A DNA stretch of 64,000 nt, taken from NCBI RefSeq assembly GCF_025398735.1, contig NZ_CP104694.1, positions 1,327,001-1,391,000 on the forward strand, read 5' to 3'. This document shows, one piece after another, positions 9,640 through 18,327 of this stretch. This stretch comes from Tahibacter amnicola. Lineage in GTDB: Bacteria > Pseudomonadota > Gammaproteobacteria > Xanthomonadales > Rhodanobacteraceae. A model generated the notes under the pieces. That model had not been told where the DNA came from. It did no database searches and worked only from the letters and a program-made list of their open reading frames with translations. The translations under genes and the position numbers were made by a program. The stretch's first letter is position 1. The number at the start of each line of letters is the position of its first letter.

Positions 9640-11883
9640 TCAGTAGAGATCGATCGGGTCCACGTCCAGTGACCAGCGCGCCTGGCGCGCCGAGGGCAGC
9701 GCCCGGATCCGGTCCAGCCAGCGCGGCAGGCAGGCCTGCAGGCGCGCGCGATCGGTCGACGAGGCAATGAGCTGGAAGCGATGAAGTCCGGCGCGCAGGG
9801 GCATCGGCGCCGGGAAGGGACCCATGAATTCAATGCCGTCGAGGCTGCCCGGTTCCGTTTCCCGGGCTGCCGCGGCGGCGTCGTTGAGGAAGGCCAGGCT
9901 GCGCTCGCCGTCCTTGGCTTCGGCGCGCAGCAGCGCCAGGTGTGCAAAGGGGGGCAGTTCAGCGGCGCGGCGCTCGGCCAGCAGGCTTTCGGCCAGCGCG
10001 CGATAACCGCCCCGCAGCAGTTTCGCCAGCAGGGCGTGGTCGGGATGGTGCGTTTGCAGATACACCGCGCCAGGCTTGTGCGCCCGGCCGGCGCGGCCGC
10101 TGACCTGCACCACCAGCTGGCCGAGCCGCTCCGAAGCGCGGAAATCCACACTGTGCAGCCCCTCGTCCACGCCGAGGATGGCCACCAGGGTCAGGTTGGG
10201 CAGGTCGTGCCCCTTGGCCAGCATCTGCGTGCCGACATAGATACCCGACTGGTGCGGCCCCAGCCGGTCCAGCAATGCCTCCATGGCACCGCGGTTACGC
10301 GTGGTCTCGCGGTCCACGCGGATCACCGGGACGCCGGGAAACAGCTCGCCGAGGGATTCCTCCAGCCGTTCGGTGCCCTGGCCCTGCGGTTGCAGCGCCG
10401 GCCCGTGGCATTCGGGGCATTGCACCGGAACACGCCGCTCCGCCTCGCAATGGTGGCAGACGAGGCGCCCGCGCCCGCGGTGAAACGTCATCGGTTTGTT
10501 GCAACGCTCGCAGTCGGCGTGCCAGCCACAGTCGTGGCAGAGCAAGACCGGCGCATAGCCGCGCCGGTTGCGGAAGATGAGGGCCTGCTCGCCGCGCTGT
10601 ACGCAGGCCTTGATGGCACTCACCAGCTCCGGTGCCAGCCCGTGCACGAGCCGGGCGCGGCGCTGGTCGACGATGTGCAAGGTCGGTGGCTTCGCGGCGC
10701 CGGCGCGTTGCGGCAGGGTCAACCGTGCGTAACGGCCGGATTCGGCGTTGGCCAGGCTTTCCAGCGACGCCGTGGCCGAACCCAGAACGACGGGGATCGA
10801 CAGCGCCCGCGCCCGTACGAGTGCCAGGTCACGGGCGCTGTAACGGAAGCCGTCCTGCTGCTTGTAGGACGCATCGTGCTCTTCATCGACCGCGATCAGC
10901 CCCAGCGCCGGCAAGGGAGCGAAGATGGCCGAGCGCGTTCCCAGGATGACTTTCGCATCCCCGCGCGCCGCCGCCAGCCATGCGCGCGATCGTTCGCCTT
11001 CGGCCAGGCCCGAGTGCAGGGCGTGAACAGCGGGACCGAAGCGGTCGCGGAATCGGCGCAGGGTCTGGGGCGTCAGGCCGATTTCGGGCACCAGCACCAG
11101 GGCCTGGCGATCGCGCGCGAGCGCGGCTTCGACCAGCCCCAGGTAAACCTCCGTCTTGCCGCTGCCGGTCACACCTTCCAGCAGCCAGGGCTGGAACCGG
11201 CCGAAACTGGCCGTGACCGCGCCGATGGCTTCGGTCTGATGGGGATTGAGCGGTGGCCCCGGCACGCGCGCGCCGACCGGTGCACTGGCAGACAGGGATA
11301 CCGTTTCGATAAATCCGCGATGGCGCAGCGCGGTTGCGCTGTCGCGCCAGCCGGGCAAGTCGGTATCGAGGGCAGCATAGGTCACCGGGCCCTCGGCCAG
11401 GCGCTCGAACAGGCTGCGCACGCGGCTGCCGCGGCGCAACGGCGGGTCGGACACCATCTGGCGGCCATGCGCGCTCAGCGCCAGCGCGCGATAGCCCTCG
11501 AAGGGCAGGGGCTTGGCCTGGCGCAGGCCGACCGGCAGGGCAGTCTCCAGCGCGATGCCCAGGGCGCATTGGTAATAGCGCGATGCCCATTGCAGGGTGG
11601 CCAGCCATTCGCCATTGACCAGCGGCGTTTCGTCGAGCACCGCGGTCACCGGCTTGAGTTTTCCCGGTGGAACATCGCTTTCGCTGGCGTGGCCGACAAC
11701 CACGCCCACGCGGCGGTCACGCCCGAACGGCACTTCGACGCGGCACCCAGGGCGCACGCCGGTACCCCGCGGCGCGCGGTAGTCGAACACCTGGGGCAGG
11801 GGAACGGGGACGGCCACCTTGAGGATGGGCAGCGCAGTCGGGTCGCGAGGCAGGGGGGCGGGCGGCACACGCCATTTTCGCAT
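9640..11883 (-). CDS. priA: Primosomal protein N' (replication restart helicase PriA)
   Basis: Superfamily-2 helicase that rebuilds replisomes at stalled forks and D-loops. The N-terminal DNA-binding domain opens VAVPVPLPQVFDY. Helicase motifs include Walker A GVTGSGKTE, the DEEH box in VDEEHDASYKQ, and the zinc-binding cysteine clusters (CHDCGWHADCERC, CHHCEAE, CPECHG). The ATG at 11883 gives 747 residues and places the family N-terminus about 22 residues in; a start at 11937 is also open. Transcription begins from the region holding paired DnaA boxes. Confidence 0.94.
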   Translation of the reverse strand: MRKWRVPPAPLPRDPTALPILKVAVPVPLPQVFDYRAPRGTGVRPGCRVEVPFGRDRRVGVVVGHASESDVPPGKLKPVTAVLDETPLVNGEWLATLQWASRYYQCALGIALETALPVGLRQAKPLPFEGYRALALSAHGRQMVSDPPLRRGSRVRSLFERLAEGPVTYAALDTDLPGWRDSATALRHRGFIETVSLSASAPVGARVPGPPLNPHQTEAIGAVTASFGRFQPWLLEGVTGSGKTEVYLGLVEAALARDRQALVLVPEIGLTPQTLRRFRDRFGPAVHALHSGLAEGERSRAWLAAARGDAKVILGTRSAIFAPLPALGLIAVDEEHDASYKQQDGFRYSARDLALVRARALSIPVVLGSATASLESLANAESGRYARLTLPQRAGAAKPPTLHIVDQRRARLVHGLAPELVSAIKACVQRGEQALIFRNRRGYAPVLLCHDCGWHADCERCNKPMTFHRGRGRLVCHHCEAERRVPVQCPECHGPALQPQGQGTERLEESLGELFPGVPVIRVDRETTRNRGAMEALLDRLGPHQSGIYVGTQMLAKGHDLPNLTLVAILGVDEGLHSVDFRASERLGQLVVQVSGRAGRAHKPGAVYLQTHHPDHALLAKLLRGGYRALAESLLAERRAAELPPFAHLALLRAEAKDGERSLAFLNDAAAAARETEPGSLDGIEFMGPFPAPMPLRAGLHRFQLIASSTDRARLQACLPRWLDRIRALPSARQARWSLDVDPIDLY

Positions 11884-12321
11884 AGGCCGCAGGGCCGTTC
11901 CGAGTGCTGCCGACACCATTTCCGCGCTTACGCGCAATTATTGCCAGAATATTGACAAATATGACGTAAAATATTGTTTTTAAACGAGTTCGCCGCTTAT
12001 CCACAAGACCTGTGGATAAGCTTGTGGACCAACGCCGGCCAGACCCCCGAAAAGGCCGTCACGACTAGTGTCTGCTTGGCTTGGCGAATCTTTAATCAAT
12101 CTGAAATATAGCTTGCAAAACAACGATTTAAGTTGCCATAAAAAGTCAAAATCTGACAAACGCGCGATTCGCGCCCATCGCCGCATCGGCAGCTCCAGCC
12201 TGTGCACAACCCTTGACAAGGGGGGCGGATCCGGAACCCGCGTCACTGCTGAATTTGGTCGATGTCAACCGGTCGGCCGGTGGTGCGTTGGGGCGATCAA
12301 CGGGCGGGTCGAGAGCCTAGA
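11884..12321. other. AT-rich divergent intergenic region of priA and the sigma-factor gene
   Basis: About 440 bases without a convincing gene. Two stretches (about 11935-11990 and 12085-12165) are clearly AT-rich against the GC-rich surroundings. They flank an inverted pair of perfect DnaA boxes at 11997-12019. A TTGACA at 12213-12218 inside CCCTTGACAAGGGG could be a -35 element, but no matching -10 is evident. It presumably holds the promoters of both divergent genes. Confidence 0.6.
11997..12019. promoter_or_regulatory. Inverted pair of consensus DnaA boxes
   Basis: TTATCCACA-N5-TGTGGATAA: both arms are exact matches to the 9-base DnaA box, separated by AGACC. A third, partial copy (TGTGGACCA) follows at 12023. 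The spacing and design match the dyads in the array at 22.9-23.8 kb. Binding by DnaA is inferred from the consensus only. Confidence 0.7.
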
Positions 12322-12918
12322 ATGATCGGGACCAGAGTGGACGGGACGCGTTGGATGCAGGCCGAGGACGGTGAGCTTGCCGATGCAAGGGTCAGGCTGG
12401 ATCACTTCCTGCGTGGCGTGGAACGACGCGCCTTGCGCATGGCTGAGTTATCTGTCGGCGACAAGGACGAGGCGTTGGACGTCGTGCAGGACAGCATGCT
12501 CGCGTTCGTGCGTAACTACGCCACAAAACCGGCGGCCGAGTGGCCGCCCTTGTTCCACCGGGTGCTCGACAGCCGGCTGACGGATTGGCACCGGCGCAGC
12601 ACGGTGCGCGGCCGCTGGCTGGCGTTCCTGCGTCCGGCGCGCGACGATGACGATGATTCGGACCTGCTCGCGGATATTCCAGACCCCGGCGAAGTGGGCC
12701 CCCTGGCGCGACTGGCCGGTGCCGATGCGGGTGCCGCGTTGGACGGCGCGTTGAAGGCGTTACCCTTGCGCCAGCGGCAGGCGTTCCTGTTGCGCATCTG
12801 GGAAGGCCTGGACGTGGCCGACACCGCCACGGCCATGCGCTGCAGCGAAGGCAGTGTGAAGACGCATTTGTGGCGCGCGCTCAACAGCCTGCGCGTGACG
12901 CTGGAGGAGCATCGATGA
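12322..12918 (+). CDS. ECF-type RNA polymerase sigma factor
   Basis: A 198-residue sigma-70 family protein. Region 2 includes DKDEALDVVQDSMLAFVRNY, and region 4 includes LPLRQRQAFLLRIWEGLDVADTATAMRCSEGSVKTHLWRAL, read here as separate segments of one helix-turn-helix. The start is uncertain: the ATG at 12322 or the one at 12355 would fit. Its stop overlaps the next gene by 4 bases. The downstream membrane protein may act as an anti-sigma or modulator. This sigma/DUF3619/DUF3106 order recurs, from memory, in beta- and gammaproteobacteria; target genes are unknown. Confidence 0.85.
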   Translation: MIGTRVDGTRWMQAEDGELADARVRLDHFLRGVERRALRMAELSVGDKDEALDVVQDSMLAFVRNYATKPAAEWPPLFHRVLDSRLTDWHRRSTVRGRWLAFLRPARDDDDDSDLLADIPDPGEVGPLARLAGADAGAALDGALKALPLRQRQAFLLRIWEGLDVADTATAMRCSEGSVKTHLWRALNSLRVTLEEHR

Positions 12919-13253
12919 AGCCGGACAACGCCACCGACCAGATCCGCCGTCTGCTCGACGACTCGGTCGACGGCCTCGACGCCGCGACGCTGTCGCGGCT
13001 CAATCGCGCACGGCAGCGCGCCCTTGCCGCGCCGCCGCGCCAGAATGCCTGGATGCCGATGGGCCTGGCGGCTGCCGCCTCGCTGGTGCTGGCGGTGGCG
13101 CTGTTGTGGCAGCGCGAACCGGTGCATCCTTTGGCCCCCGCCGCCAGCACCGCCAGCCCGGTGCTGGATGTTCCGGAAGAAGAAGCGCTGGAATTTGTCG
13201 ACGATCTGGAGTTCTACGCATGGCTGGAAGCGGAGGCCGAGCAAAATGGCTGA
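12915..13253 (+). CDS. DUF3619-like single-pass membrane protein
   Basis: A 112-residue protein starting at the ATG that overlaps the sigma-factor stop. The N-terminus (DQIRRLLDDSVDGLDAATLSRLNRARQRAL) is cytoplasmic-looking, here quoted in parts: DQIRRLLDD and LSRLNRARQRAL. One hydrophobic helix follows (about 47-66), then an acidic tail rich in Glu/Asp that would face the periplasm. This layout resembles DUF3619 proteins and small anti-sigma factors. Because it is coupled to the ECF sigma gene, an anti-sigma role is plausible but not shown. Confidence 0.7.
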   Translation: MKPDNATDQIRRLLDDSVDGLDAATLSRLNRARQRALAAPPRQNAWMPMGLAAAASLVLAVALLWQREPVHPLAPAASTASPVLDVPEEEALEFVDDLEFYAWLEAEAEQNG

Positions 13254-13489
13254 TGGCCCTGTTCGCGGCCAATGCGTCGGCGCAGGCGCCAGCACCGGCA
13301 TCACCGCCGGATCCGCCACGGGCCTCCCAGCCCGTGAAGGCCGCCCGTTCCGATGCTGCGCCGCGCGCCGAGCTGCTGCTGTTTCTGTCGGAATTCGAGG
13401 ATAGCAATGGCGAGTGGGTCGATCCGATCGACGTGGCAGCGGCGCAAGACGCCCGCGCCGCTGGCGCAGAGGATGACGGCGATGAGTAA
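13220..13489 (+). CDS. Small secreted acidic protein of the sigma cassette
   Basis: An 89-residue reading frame that starts inside the preceding gene and overlaps the next by 8 bases. The ATG at 13220 gives a plausible signal peptide (MAGSGGRAKWLMALFAANASA, cut after the Ala-Gln region; a later ATG at 13253 gives a shorter one). The mature part is Pro/Ala-rich and then has a conserved-looking core, LLLFLSEFEDSNGEWVDP, followed by an acidic tail. I do not recognise a named family. Overlaps on both sides argue that it is a real, translationally coupled gene. Confidence 0.6.
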   Translation: MAGSGGRAKWLMALFAANASAQAPAPASPPDPPRASQPVKAARSDAAPRAELLLFLSEFEDSNGEWVDPIDVAAAQDARAAGAEDDGDE

Positions 13490-14219
13490 GTTCCGCTCGC
13501 TGTGTGTCCTGTGCTGCGCGCTGGTCCTGGTTGTGAGCCTTTCGGCTTCGGCGCAGACCGGGCCGGCTTCGGCCGCGCCGGTCGCCTTCCAGTCCCTGAC
13601 AGCAGCCGAGCAGGAGTATCTCCAGCCGTTCGCGGCGCAGTGGGCGCAGCTGCCTCCGGAACAGCAGCAGAAGCTGCGCCGCGGCGCCGCGCGCTGGGCC
13701 ACGATGACGCCGGAGCAGCGCCAGGAGGCGCAGGATCGTTTCGACCGCTGGCAGGCCCTGCCGGCCGAACAGAAACAGGCCATGCGCGACCGCTTCAAGG
13801 CATTTCGCCAGTTGCCGGCTGATCAGCAGGCGCGCATCAAGAAGGGGCTGGAGCGCTTCCGTAACCTTCCGCCGGCCGAGCGGCAGCGGTTGCGCGAAGA
13901 ATTCCAGAACATGACGCCGCAGGAGCGGCGCGCCTTCCTGCATGGCGCCGAGACGGAGCGCCGTGCCATGGCCGAGCGTCGTTGGCTGCAGAAGCTGCCG
14001 GAGTCCGAGCGCGAACCCATGCGTACGATGCTGGAGAACTTCACGCCGAAGGAACGCCGTCTGTTCCGTCGCGCCATGCAGTCGGTACCTCAGGCGCAGC
14101 GGCCGGCGCTACGTAGCGAATTGCTCGCGCTCGATCCGGCGGCGCGGCTGCGCCGCCTGCAGGCGCTGGCGCCGCCCGAACCGCCCGGCAAGGCACCGGC
14201 CGGCGACGGTCTGGATTAG
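13482..14219 (+). CDS. DUF3106-type secreted repeat protein
   Basis: A 245-residue protein with a signal peptide (about residues 1-24, ending SASAQ). It continues with a helical region full of repeated phrases of the type 'W..LPPEQQQKLR', 'MTPEQRQEAQ', 'LPAEQKQAMRDRF', 'LPPAERQRLREEF' and 'MTPQERRAF'. The repeat length is about 20-24 residues, as in DUF3106 and Spy/CpxP-like periplasmic helical proteins. The ATG at 13482 has GAGG upstream and overlaps the previous stop. Its place behind the ECF sigma and membrane protein suggests an envelope-stress function. Confidence 0.75.
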   Translation: MSKFRSLCVLCCALVLVVSLSASAQTGPASAAPVAFQSLTAAEQEYLQPFAAQWAQLPPEQQQKLRRGAARWATMTPEQRQEAQDRFDRWQALPAEQKQAMRDRFKAFRQLPADQQARIKKGLERFRNLPPAERQRLREEFQNMTPQERRAFLHGAETERRAMAERRWLQKLPESEREPMRTMLENFTPKERRLFRRAMQSVPQAQRPALRSELLALDPAARLRRLQALAPPEPPGKAPAGDGLD

Positions 14220-14224
14220 GACAG

Positions 14225-14572
14225 TCAGGCCTGCGCGCCCTCGGCGCGAACGGCAGCGGCGTGCAGTGTGAGCATCGGCTGCATGACCCGCCGGGTCGCA
14301 CTGAACCGGCCACCAAAACGGTTCAGCGCATCCTCGCGCAGGCGCGGGGCGTGCGCCGCGAGATAGCTGTCGAGGGCGGACTGGTCCGTCAGCGTGTAAT
14401 GCATGACCACGCCGACACGGTCGGTGTTTTCCAGGACGTCGCACCGGTCGTGCACGGTCGCGTGCAGGAAGCCGGGCAGGGCGATGATTTCCTCGACATG
14501 GCCGCGCAACCATTCGCGGTAGTTCTTTTCAATGGCGCGGTCCACTTCGACGGCGACTTCGTAGATGATCAT
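14225..14572 (-). CDS. DUF4286 family protein
   Basis: A 115-residue soluble protein with the family opening MIIYEVAVEVDRAI and a ferredoxin-like alpha/beta pattern. The short length and the phrases LPGFLHATVHDR and MHYTLTDQSALDSYL match DUF4286, a family of unknown function related in shape to antibiotic-biosynthesis monooxygenases. Its start overlaps the stop of the DUF3667 gene by 4 bases, so it is the last gene of a three-gene operon. Confidence 0.75.
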   Translation of the reverse strand: MIIYEVAVEVDRAIEKNYREWLRGHVEEIIALPGFLHATVHDRCDVLENTDRVGVVMHYTLTDQSALDSYLAAHAPRLREDALNRFGGRFSATRRVMQPMLTLHAAAVRAEGAQA

Positions 14573-15720
14573 GTGACGGCGAGGCTCACGAGGGCGGCAA
14601 AGACGATGGCCAGCGAGATCAGCACCGTGTAGCAGATGCCGATCGTGCCGAATTTGAGGATGGTCATGATCCATCCCTGGCGATAGACCCGCTTCTGCAT
14701 CAGTAGCAGGTAGAGCGGAATCCACCAGCTGATTCCGAACTGCAGCCAGCCCAGCGGCGCGTCGAGTGCCGTCACGCTCAGACGGACGTGACCGAGGATC
14801 GCCAGCGACAGTGTCGCCATCGCGATAAAAGCATGGCTGTGCAGCGCAACGATCAGGTGTTCCATGTAGAGCCGCCGCTTGAAGAGATAGAAGAACTTCA
14901 GCAGGACGGCGAACAGCGGCATCAGGAAGAACAGCGTCTGCGGCAGCACGGTGAAGAAGCCGGTGACCAGGCGGCGCGGATCGCTCTTGGCCAGGATGAG
15001 GTTCTTGCGCGCATTGCCGATCAGATCGTTGATCTTGTCGTTCACGCTCTCGGGCAGGCTTTCGAACGTGAGCGGATTGGTCTTGGCGTTCCAGGGCGTG
15101 CCGTTGAACGACATTGTGCCGTCATCGATACCGGGTTCCGGTGGTGGCGGGGCGCCCTTGTTCTTCGCTTCCTCGACCTCCTTGAGCCATTGGATGCGCA
15201 GGCGGCCCGACTCCTTGATGCGTTCCTGGGCGATCACCAGGGGCGCCTGCGCCGCGGCGGCGATGCCGTCCTTGGCCTTGGCGCGCTCCAGCTCAGCGAT
15301 CTCCTTGTCCACGGCGGCCTGCACCGCCTCGGGCGTCTTGGCACCGCGCAGGTCGCCCCCGTCGGCGATGAAGATCGGCGCGCGGTCCATGCCGGCGCGG
15401 TCCATGTAGGTCTGGACCGCGAAGAACGCCACCAGGGTCATCACGAAGAACAGGCGGAAGGGCGTGACATAGCGCACGCGCCGTCCCTGGAAATACTCGG
15501 TCGTAAGGAAGCCGGGGCGCCAGAATAGTGGGCCGAGCGTGCGCAGAATGCGCGAATCGACATTGAAGACGCTGTCGAGGACGTCGGCCATCATGCCCGA
15601 CAAGGGACGGATCATGCCCTTGAGGGGTTGGCCGCAGGAGTAGCAATACGAACCATGCAGCGGCGCATCGCAGTTGGCGCAGCGCGCGGCGGAATCGGTT
15701 GAAAGCGGTGCTTGTGTCAT
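14569..15720 (-). CDS. DUF3667 membrane protein with N-terminal zinc ribbon
   Basis: A 383-residue protein. An N-terminal CxxC-x8-CxxC ribbon (Cys 14, 17, 26, 29) probably binds zinc. A conserved PLSGMMADVLDSVFNVDSR-type segment follows, then a first membrane helix near 90, a charged Ala/Glu/Lys-rich loop (about 110-250), and four to five hydrophobic segments in the C-terminal 130 residues. This is the DUF3667 plan; function unknown. It overlaps the epimerase upstream and the DUF4286 gene downstream by 4 bases each. Confidence 0.8.
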   Translation of the reverse strand: MTQAPLSTDSAARCANCDAPLHGSYCYSCGQPLKGMIRPLSGMMADVLDSVFNVDSRILRTLGPLFWRPGFLTTEYFQGRRVRYVTPFRLFFVMTLVAFFAVQTYMDRAGMDRAPIFIADGGDLRGAKTPEAVQAAVDKEIAELERAKAKDGIAAAAQAPLVIAQERIKESGRLRIQWLKEVEEAKNKGAPPPPEPGIDDGTMSFNGTPWNAKTNPLTFESLPESVNDKINDLIGNARKNLILAKSDPRRLVTGFFTVLPQTLFFLMPLFAVLLKFFYLFKRRLYMEHLIVALHSHAFIAMATLSLAILGHVRLSVTALDAPLGWLQFGISWWIPLYLLLMQKRVYRQGWIMTILKFGTIGICYTVLISLAIVFAALVSLAVT

Positions 15721-16709
15721 TGGGGTCGCAACATTCCCTGGCTGCGCATCCATGCAAGCGTATCGCGGATCAGGATCGGCAAGGGCGTCTTGCGATAGTC
15801 CAGCTCCGATTCGGCCTTGCGGCAGTCCACCCGCAGCTGGCGGCAGGTCATGTCCACGGCTTCGGGTGTGAGGCGCGGTTCGCGGCGCGTGACCAGGCTG
15901 AGGACGTCGAGCATGCGCGCATACGCCCGCACCACCGCTTCGGGCGTGGCGCGGCGTGGTGCGGGGCGGCCCAGCTCGTCGGCTACCATGCGAATGAAAT
16001 CCAGATAGGTGGCGTGTTCGCCGCCGAGCAGCCAGCATTCGTCGTGCCGGCCGCTGCGCCATGCGGCGATGTGTGCCCGCGCCACTTCGCGCACATCCGA
16101 GAATGTTCCACTGCCCGGCGGCGCGCCCGGTAGCCGACCTTGGTCGATAAGCCGGATCAGTCGCGCCCAGTGGCGCCTGTCGCCGGGGCCAAGTATCCGT
16201 GGGGGGGCCAGGATCACCGTTTCGATTTCGCCGCGCCGCCCGGCGTCGCGCACCAGCAGTTCTGCCAGCGCCATGCTGCGTTCGTAGTTGATCCACGACT
16301 CCACGCCCAGGCGCGGCAAGGCCTCGAACAGCGCAGAATGCTCGACCTTGCCGTAGGCGGCAACGGTGGAAGTGTATACAAAGCGTCGTGTGCCCGACTC
16401 GCGCGCCGCCGCCAGCAAGTTCGCCGTGCCGTCGACGTTATTGCGGGTCTGCTCGGCGTTGTGCAGGCGCCAGGTCGATGCATCCGACGCGGCGTGGAAG
16501 ATGGCGTCGGTCGGAATCGCCAGCGCCGCGGCGAGGCTCGCGGGATCGCGCAGGTCGCCCTGGATCGGCTCGGCGCCCAGCGCGGCGAGCGCATCGCGGG
16601 ATTCGTCGCTGCGGTGCAGGGCGGCGACCGCGACACCCTGTTCCACCAGCTGGCGGAGGAGGTGTTCGCCGAGGAATCCTGTTGCGCCGGTCAGCAGTAC
16701 GCGTGTCAT
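15717..16709 (-). CDS. NAD-dependent epimerase/dehydratase (extended SDR), catalytic Lys replaced
   Basis: A 330-residue extended short-chain dehydrogenase. The dinucleotide site is TGATGFLG at the N-terminus, followed by YTSTVAAYG and PRILGPGDRRHW in the substrate half. The expected catalytic YxxxK reads YERSM, so Met stands where Lys is normal; either activity is altered or another residue serves. Start at the ATG at 16709. First gene of an operon with the DUF3667 and DUF4286 genes; divergent from the MATE pump. Confidence 0.8.
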   Translation of the reverse strand: MTRVLLTGATGFLGEHLLRQLVEQGVAVAALHRSDESRDALAALGAEPIQGDLRDPASLAAALAIPTDAIFHAASDASTWRLHNAEQTRNNVDGTANLLAAARESGTRRFVYTSTVAAYGKVEHSALFEALPRLGVESWINYERSMALAELLVRDAGRRGEIETVILAPPRILGPGDRRHWARLIRLIDQGRLPGAPPGSGTFSDVREVARAHIAAWRSGRHDECWLLGGEHATYLDFIRMVADELGRPAPRRATPEAVVRAYARMLDVLSLVTRREPRLTPEAVDMTCRQLRVDCRKAESELDYRKTPLPILIRDTLAWMRSQGMLRPQ

Positions 16710-16882
16710 CGCATCCCCAGACTGGATGGACCCCCATGGCCACATCACCCTTGGCAATCCCGGCGGCTGGCAAGCCGAAGGCCTCGCAGGAGGCCCTGCG
16801 CCGTCGCATTGCGCTTCCGCCGGCGGAAGACAGGCCTGCCGGCCGTATCGGCTAGACTGCGCCGTTGCCCCGACCTCTCTCC

Positions 16883-18271
16883 ATGGCTCCGATTCTAGCC
16901 TTCGACACCCCGCGCTTGCAGAGCGAACTCCGCGACACCGTACGTCTGGCCGGCCCGTTGATCGCCGGCCAGCTCAGTGGCGTAGGCATGACTTTCGTCG
17001 ACGCGATGCTGGCCGGCCACCTGAATGCGCACACCCTGGGCGCGGTTGCCGTGGGCGCCAGCATCTGGGCGCTCGCCTTCGTTGCCGCACTGGGTGTGAT
17101 GATGGCATTGCCGCCGTCGGTGGCTCAGTTGTCCGGCGCAGGCCGCCAGGCGGAGATCGGGCCCTTGTTCCGCCAGGCCCTGTGGCTCGCTGCCGCCTTG
17201 GGCGTGGTGCTGTTCCTGGCCGTGCGCCATGGCGGGCCGGCCCTGGTGACGCTGATCGGCGTGGATCCGGCGTTGCACGCGGATACGACGGGTTTTCTGC
17301 GGGCCATCGCCTGGGGCGCTCCCGCGCTGACCGGCTACTTCGCCGTGCGGGGCGTCAGCGAAGGCAACGGGCTCACCTGGCCGACCATGTATTTCGGCCT
17401 GCTGGGCCTCGTCGTGCTCGTGCCGATCGGCTGGATCCTCATGTACGGCAAGTTCGGCCTGCCGGCCATGGGCGCGGCAGGTACCGGCGCGGCCACCGCG
17501 ATCGTGATCTGGCTGCAGTTCGCGGCCTATCTGGGCTGGCTGGCCTGGCGCGCCGAGTACCGACCGCTGGCCCTGTTCACCCAATGGGACCGCCCGCGCT
17601 GGCAGCCCGTGGCGGAGCTGTTGCGCATCGGCCTGCCCATGGGCATCGCCGTGTTCATGGAAGCCAGCCTGTTCGTCGCCGCGGCACTGGCGATCGGGCG
17701 GCTGGGCGAAACCACGGTGGCCAGTCACCAGATCGCGCTGAACGTGTCATCCATCGCGTTCATGGTACCGCTCGGGCTGGCGCTGGCGATCACCGTCCGT
17801 GTCGGACATGCGGTCGGGCGCAACGACGTGCGCGGCGTGCGCTATGCCGGCTTCTGCGGCATCGCGCTGGCGTTCGCCACGCAGCTGGCGGGCACGACGG
17901 TGATGCTGCTCTTTCCGGGCACGATCGCCAGCCTCTACACGAAGGATCTGGGCGTGATCGCCCTGGCCTCTGAACTTCTGGTACTGGCCGGCCTCTTTCA
18001 ATTTCCCGATGGTATCCAGGTCGCCTCGAACGGTGCGCTGCGCGGGCTGAAAGATACCCGCATCCCCATGCTGGTCACGGTGCTGGCCTATTGGGGCATC
18101 GGCATGCCGGTCGGCGTGTGGCTGGCGTTCGGACGCGGCATGGGCGCGCGTGGCATCTGGATGGGCCTGATCGCGGGGCTCTCGGTAGCGGCCCTGCTGC
18201 TGTTCTGGCGCTTCTACAGCCGGGCCCGGCGAGGACGCTGGCAGGCGGCGCCGGCCTTGCGGGATTCTTGA
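16883..18271 (+). CDS. MATE family efflux transporter
   Basis: Multidrug and toxin extrusion antiporter of the NorM-like branch, with 12 hydrophobic helices over 462 residues. The N-terminal half has LAGPLIAGQLSGVGMTFVDAMLAG. The C-terminal half repeats the fold, with GRLGETTVASHQIALNVSS and a final arginine-rich tail. The ATG at 16883 is chosen because the upstream TTG at 16865 adds residues unlike the family. Substrate not predictable. Confidence 0.88.
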   Translation: MAPILAFDTPRLQSELRDTVRLAGPLIAGQLSGVGMTFVDAMLAGHLNAHTLGAVAVGASIWALAFVAALGVMMALPPSVAQLSGAGRQAEIGPLFRQALWLAAALGVVLFLAVRHGGPALVTLIGVDPALHADTTGFLRAIAWGAPALTGYFAVRGVSEGNGLTWPTMYFGLLGLVVLVPIGWILMYGKFGLPAMGAAGTGAATAIVIWLQFAAYLGWLAWRAEYRPLALFTQWDRPRWQPVAELLRIGLPMGIAVFMEASLFVAAALAIGRLGETTVASHQIALNVSSIAFMVPLGLALAITVRVGHAVGRNDVRGVRYAGFCGIALAFATQLAGTTVMLLFPGTIASLYTKDLGVIALASELLVLAGLFQFPDGIQVASNGALRGLKDTRIPMLVTVLAYWGIGMPVGVWLAFGRGMGARGIWMGLIAGLSVAALLLFWRFYSRARRGRWQAAPALRDS

Positions 18272-18327
18272 CCGCAGACGCGAGACAATAGTCGTCATCG
18301 ATCGATTGCAGTGCTTTGGAGATATCC

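Noticed and set aside
8260-9672. Long plus-strand frame of 470 codons opposite ndh
   Set aside because: It mirrors ndh on the other strand, rich in Arg, His, Asp and Gln as expected for antisense of a GC-rich gene; no domain.
9781-11955. Plus-strand frame of 724 codons opposite priA
   Set aside because: Antisense shadow of priA with no family features; priA motifs are complete on the minus strand.
11884-12321. Chromosomal replication origin oriC
   Set aside because: DnaA boxes and AT-rich DNA are suggestive, but dnaA, dnaN, gyrB and rpmH are absent and only one perfect pair is present. Kept as a possible DnaA-controlled promoter instead.
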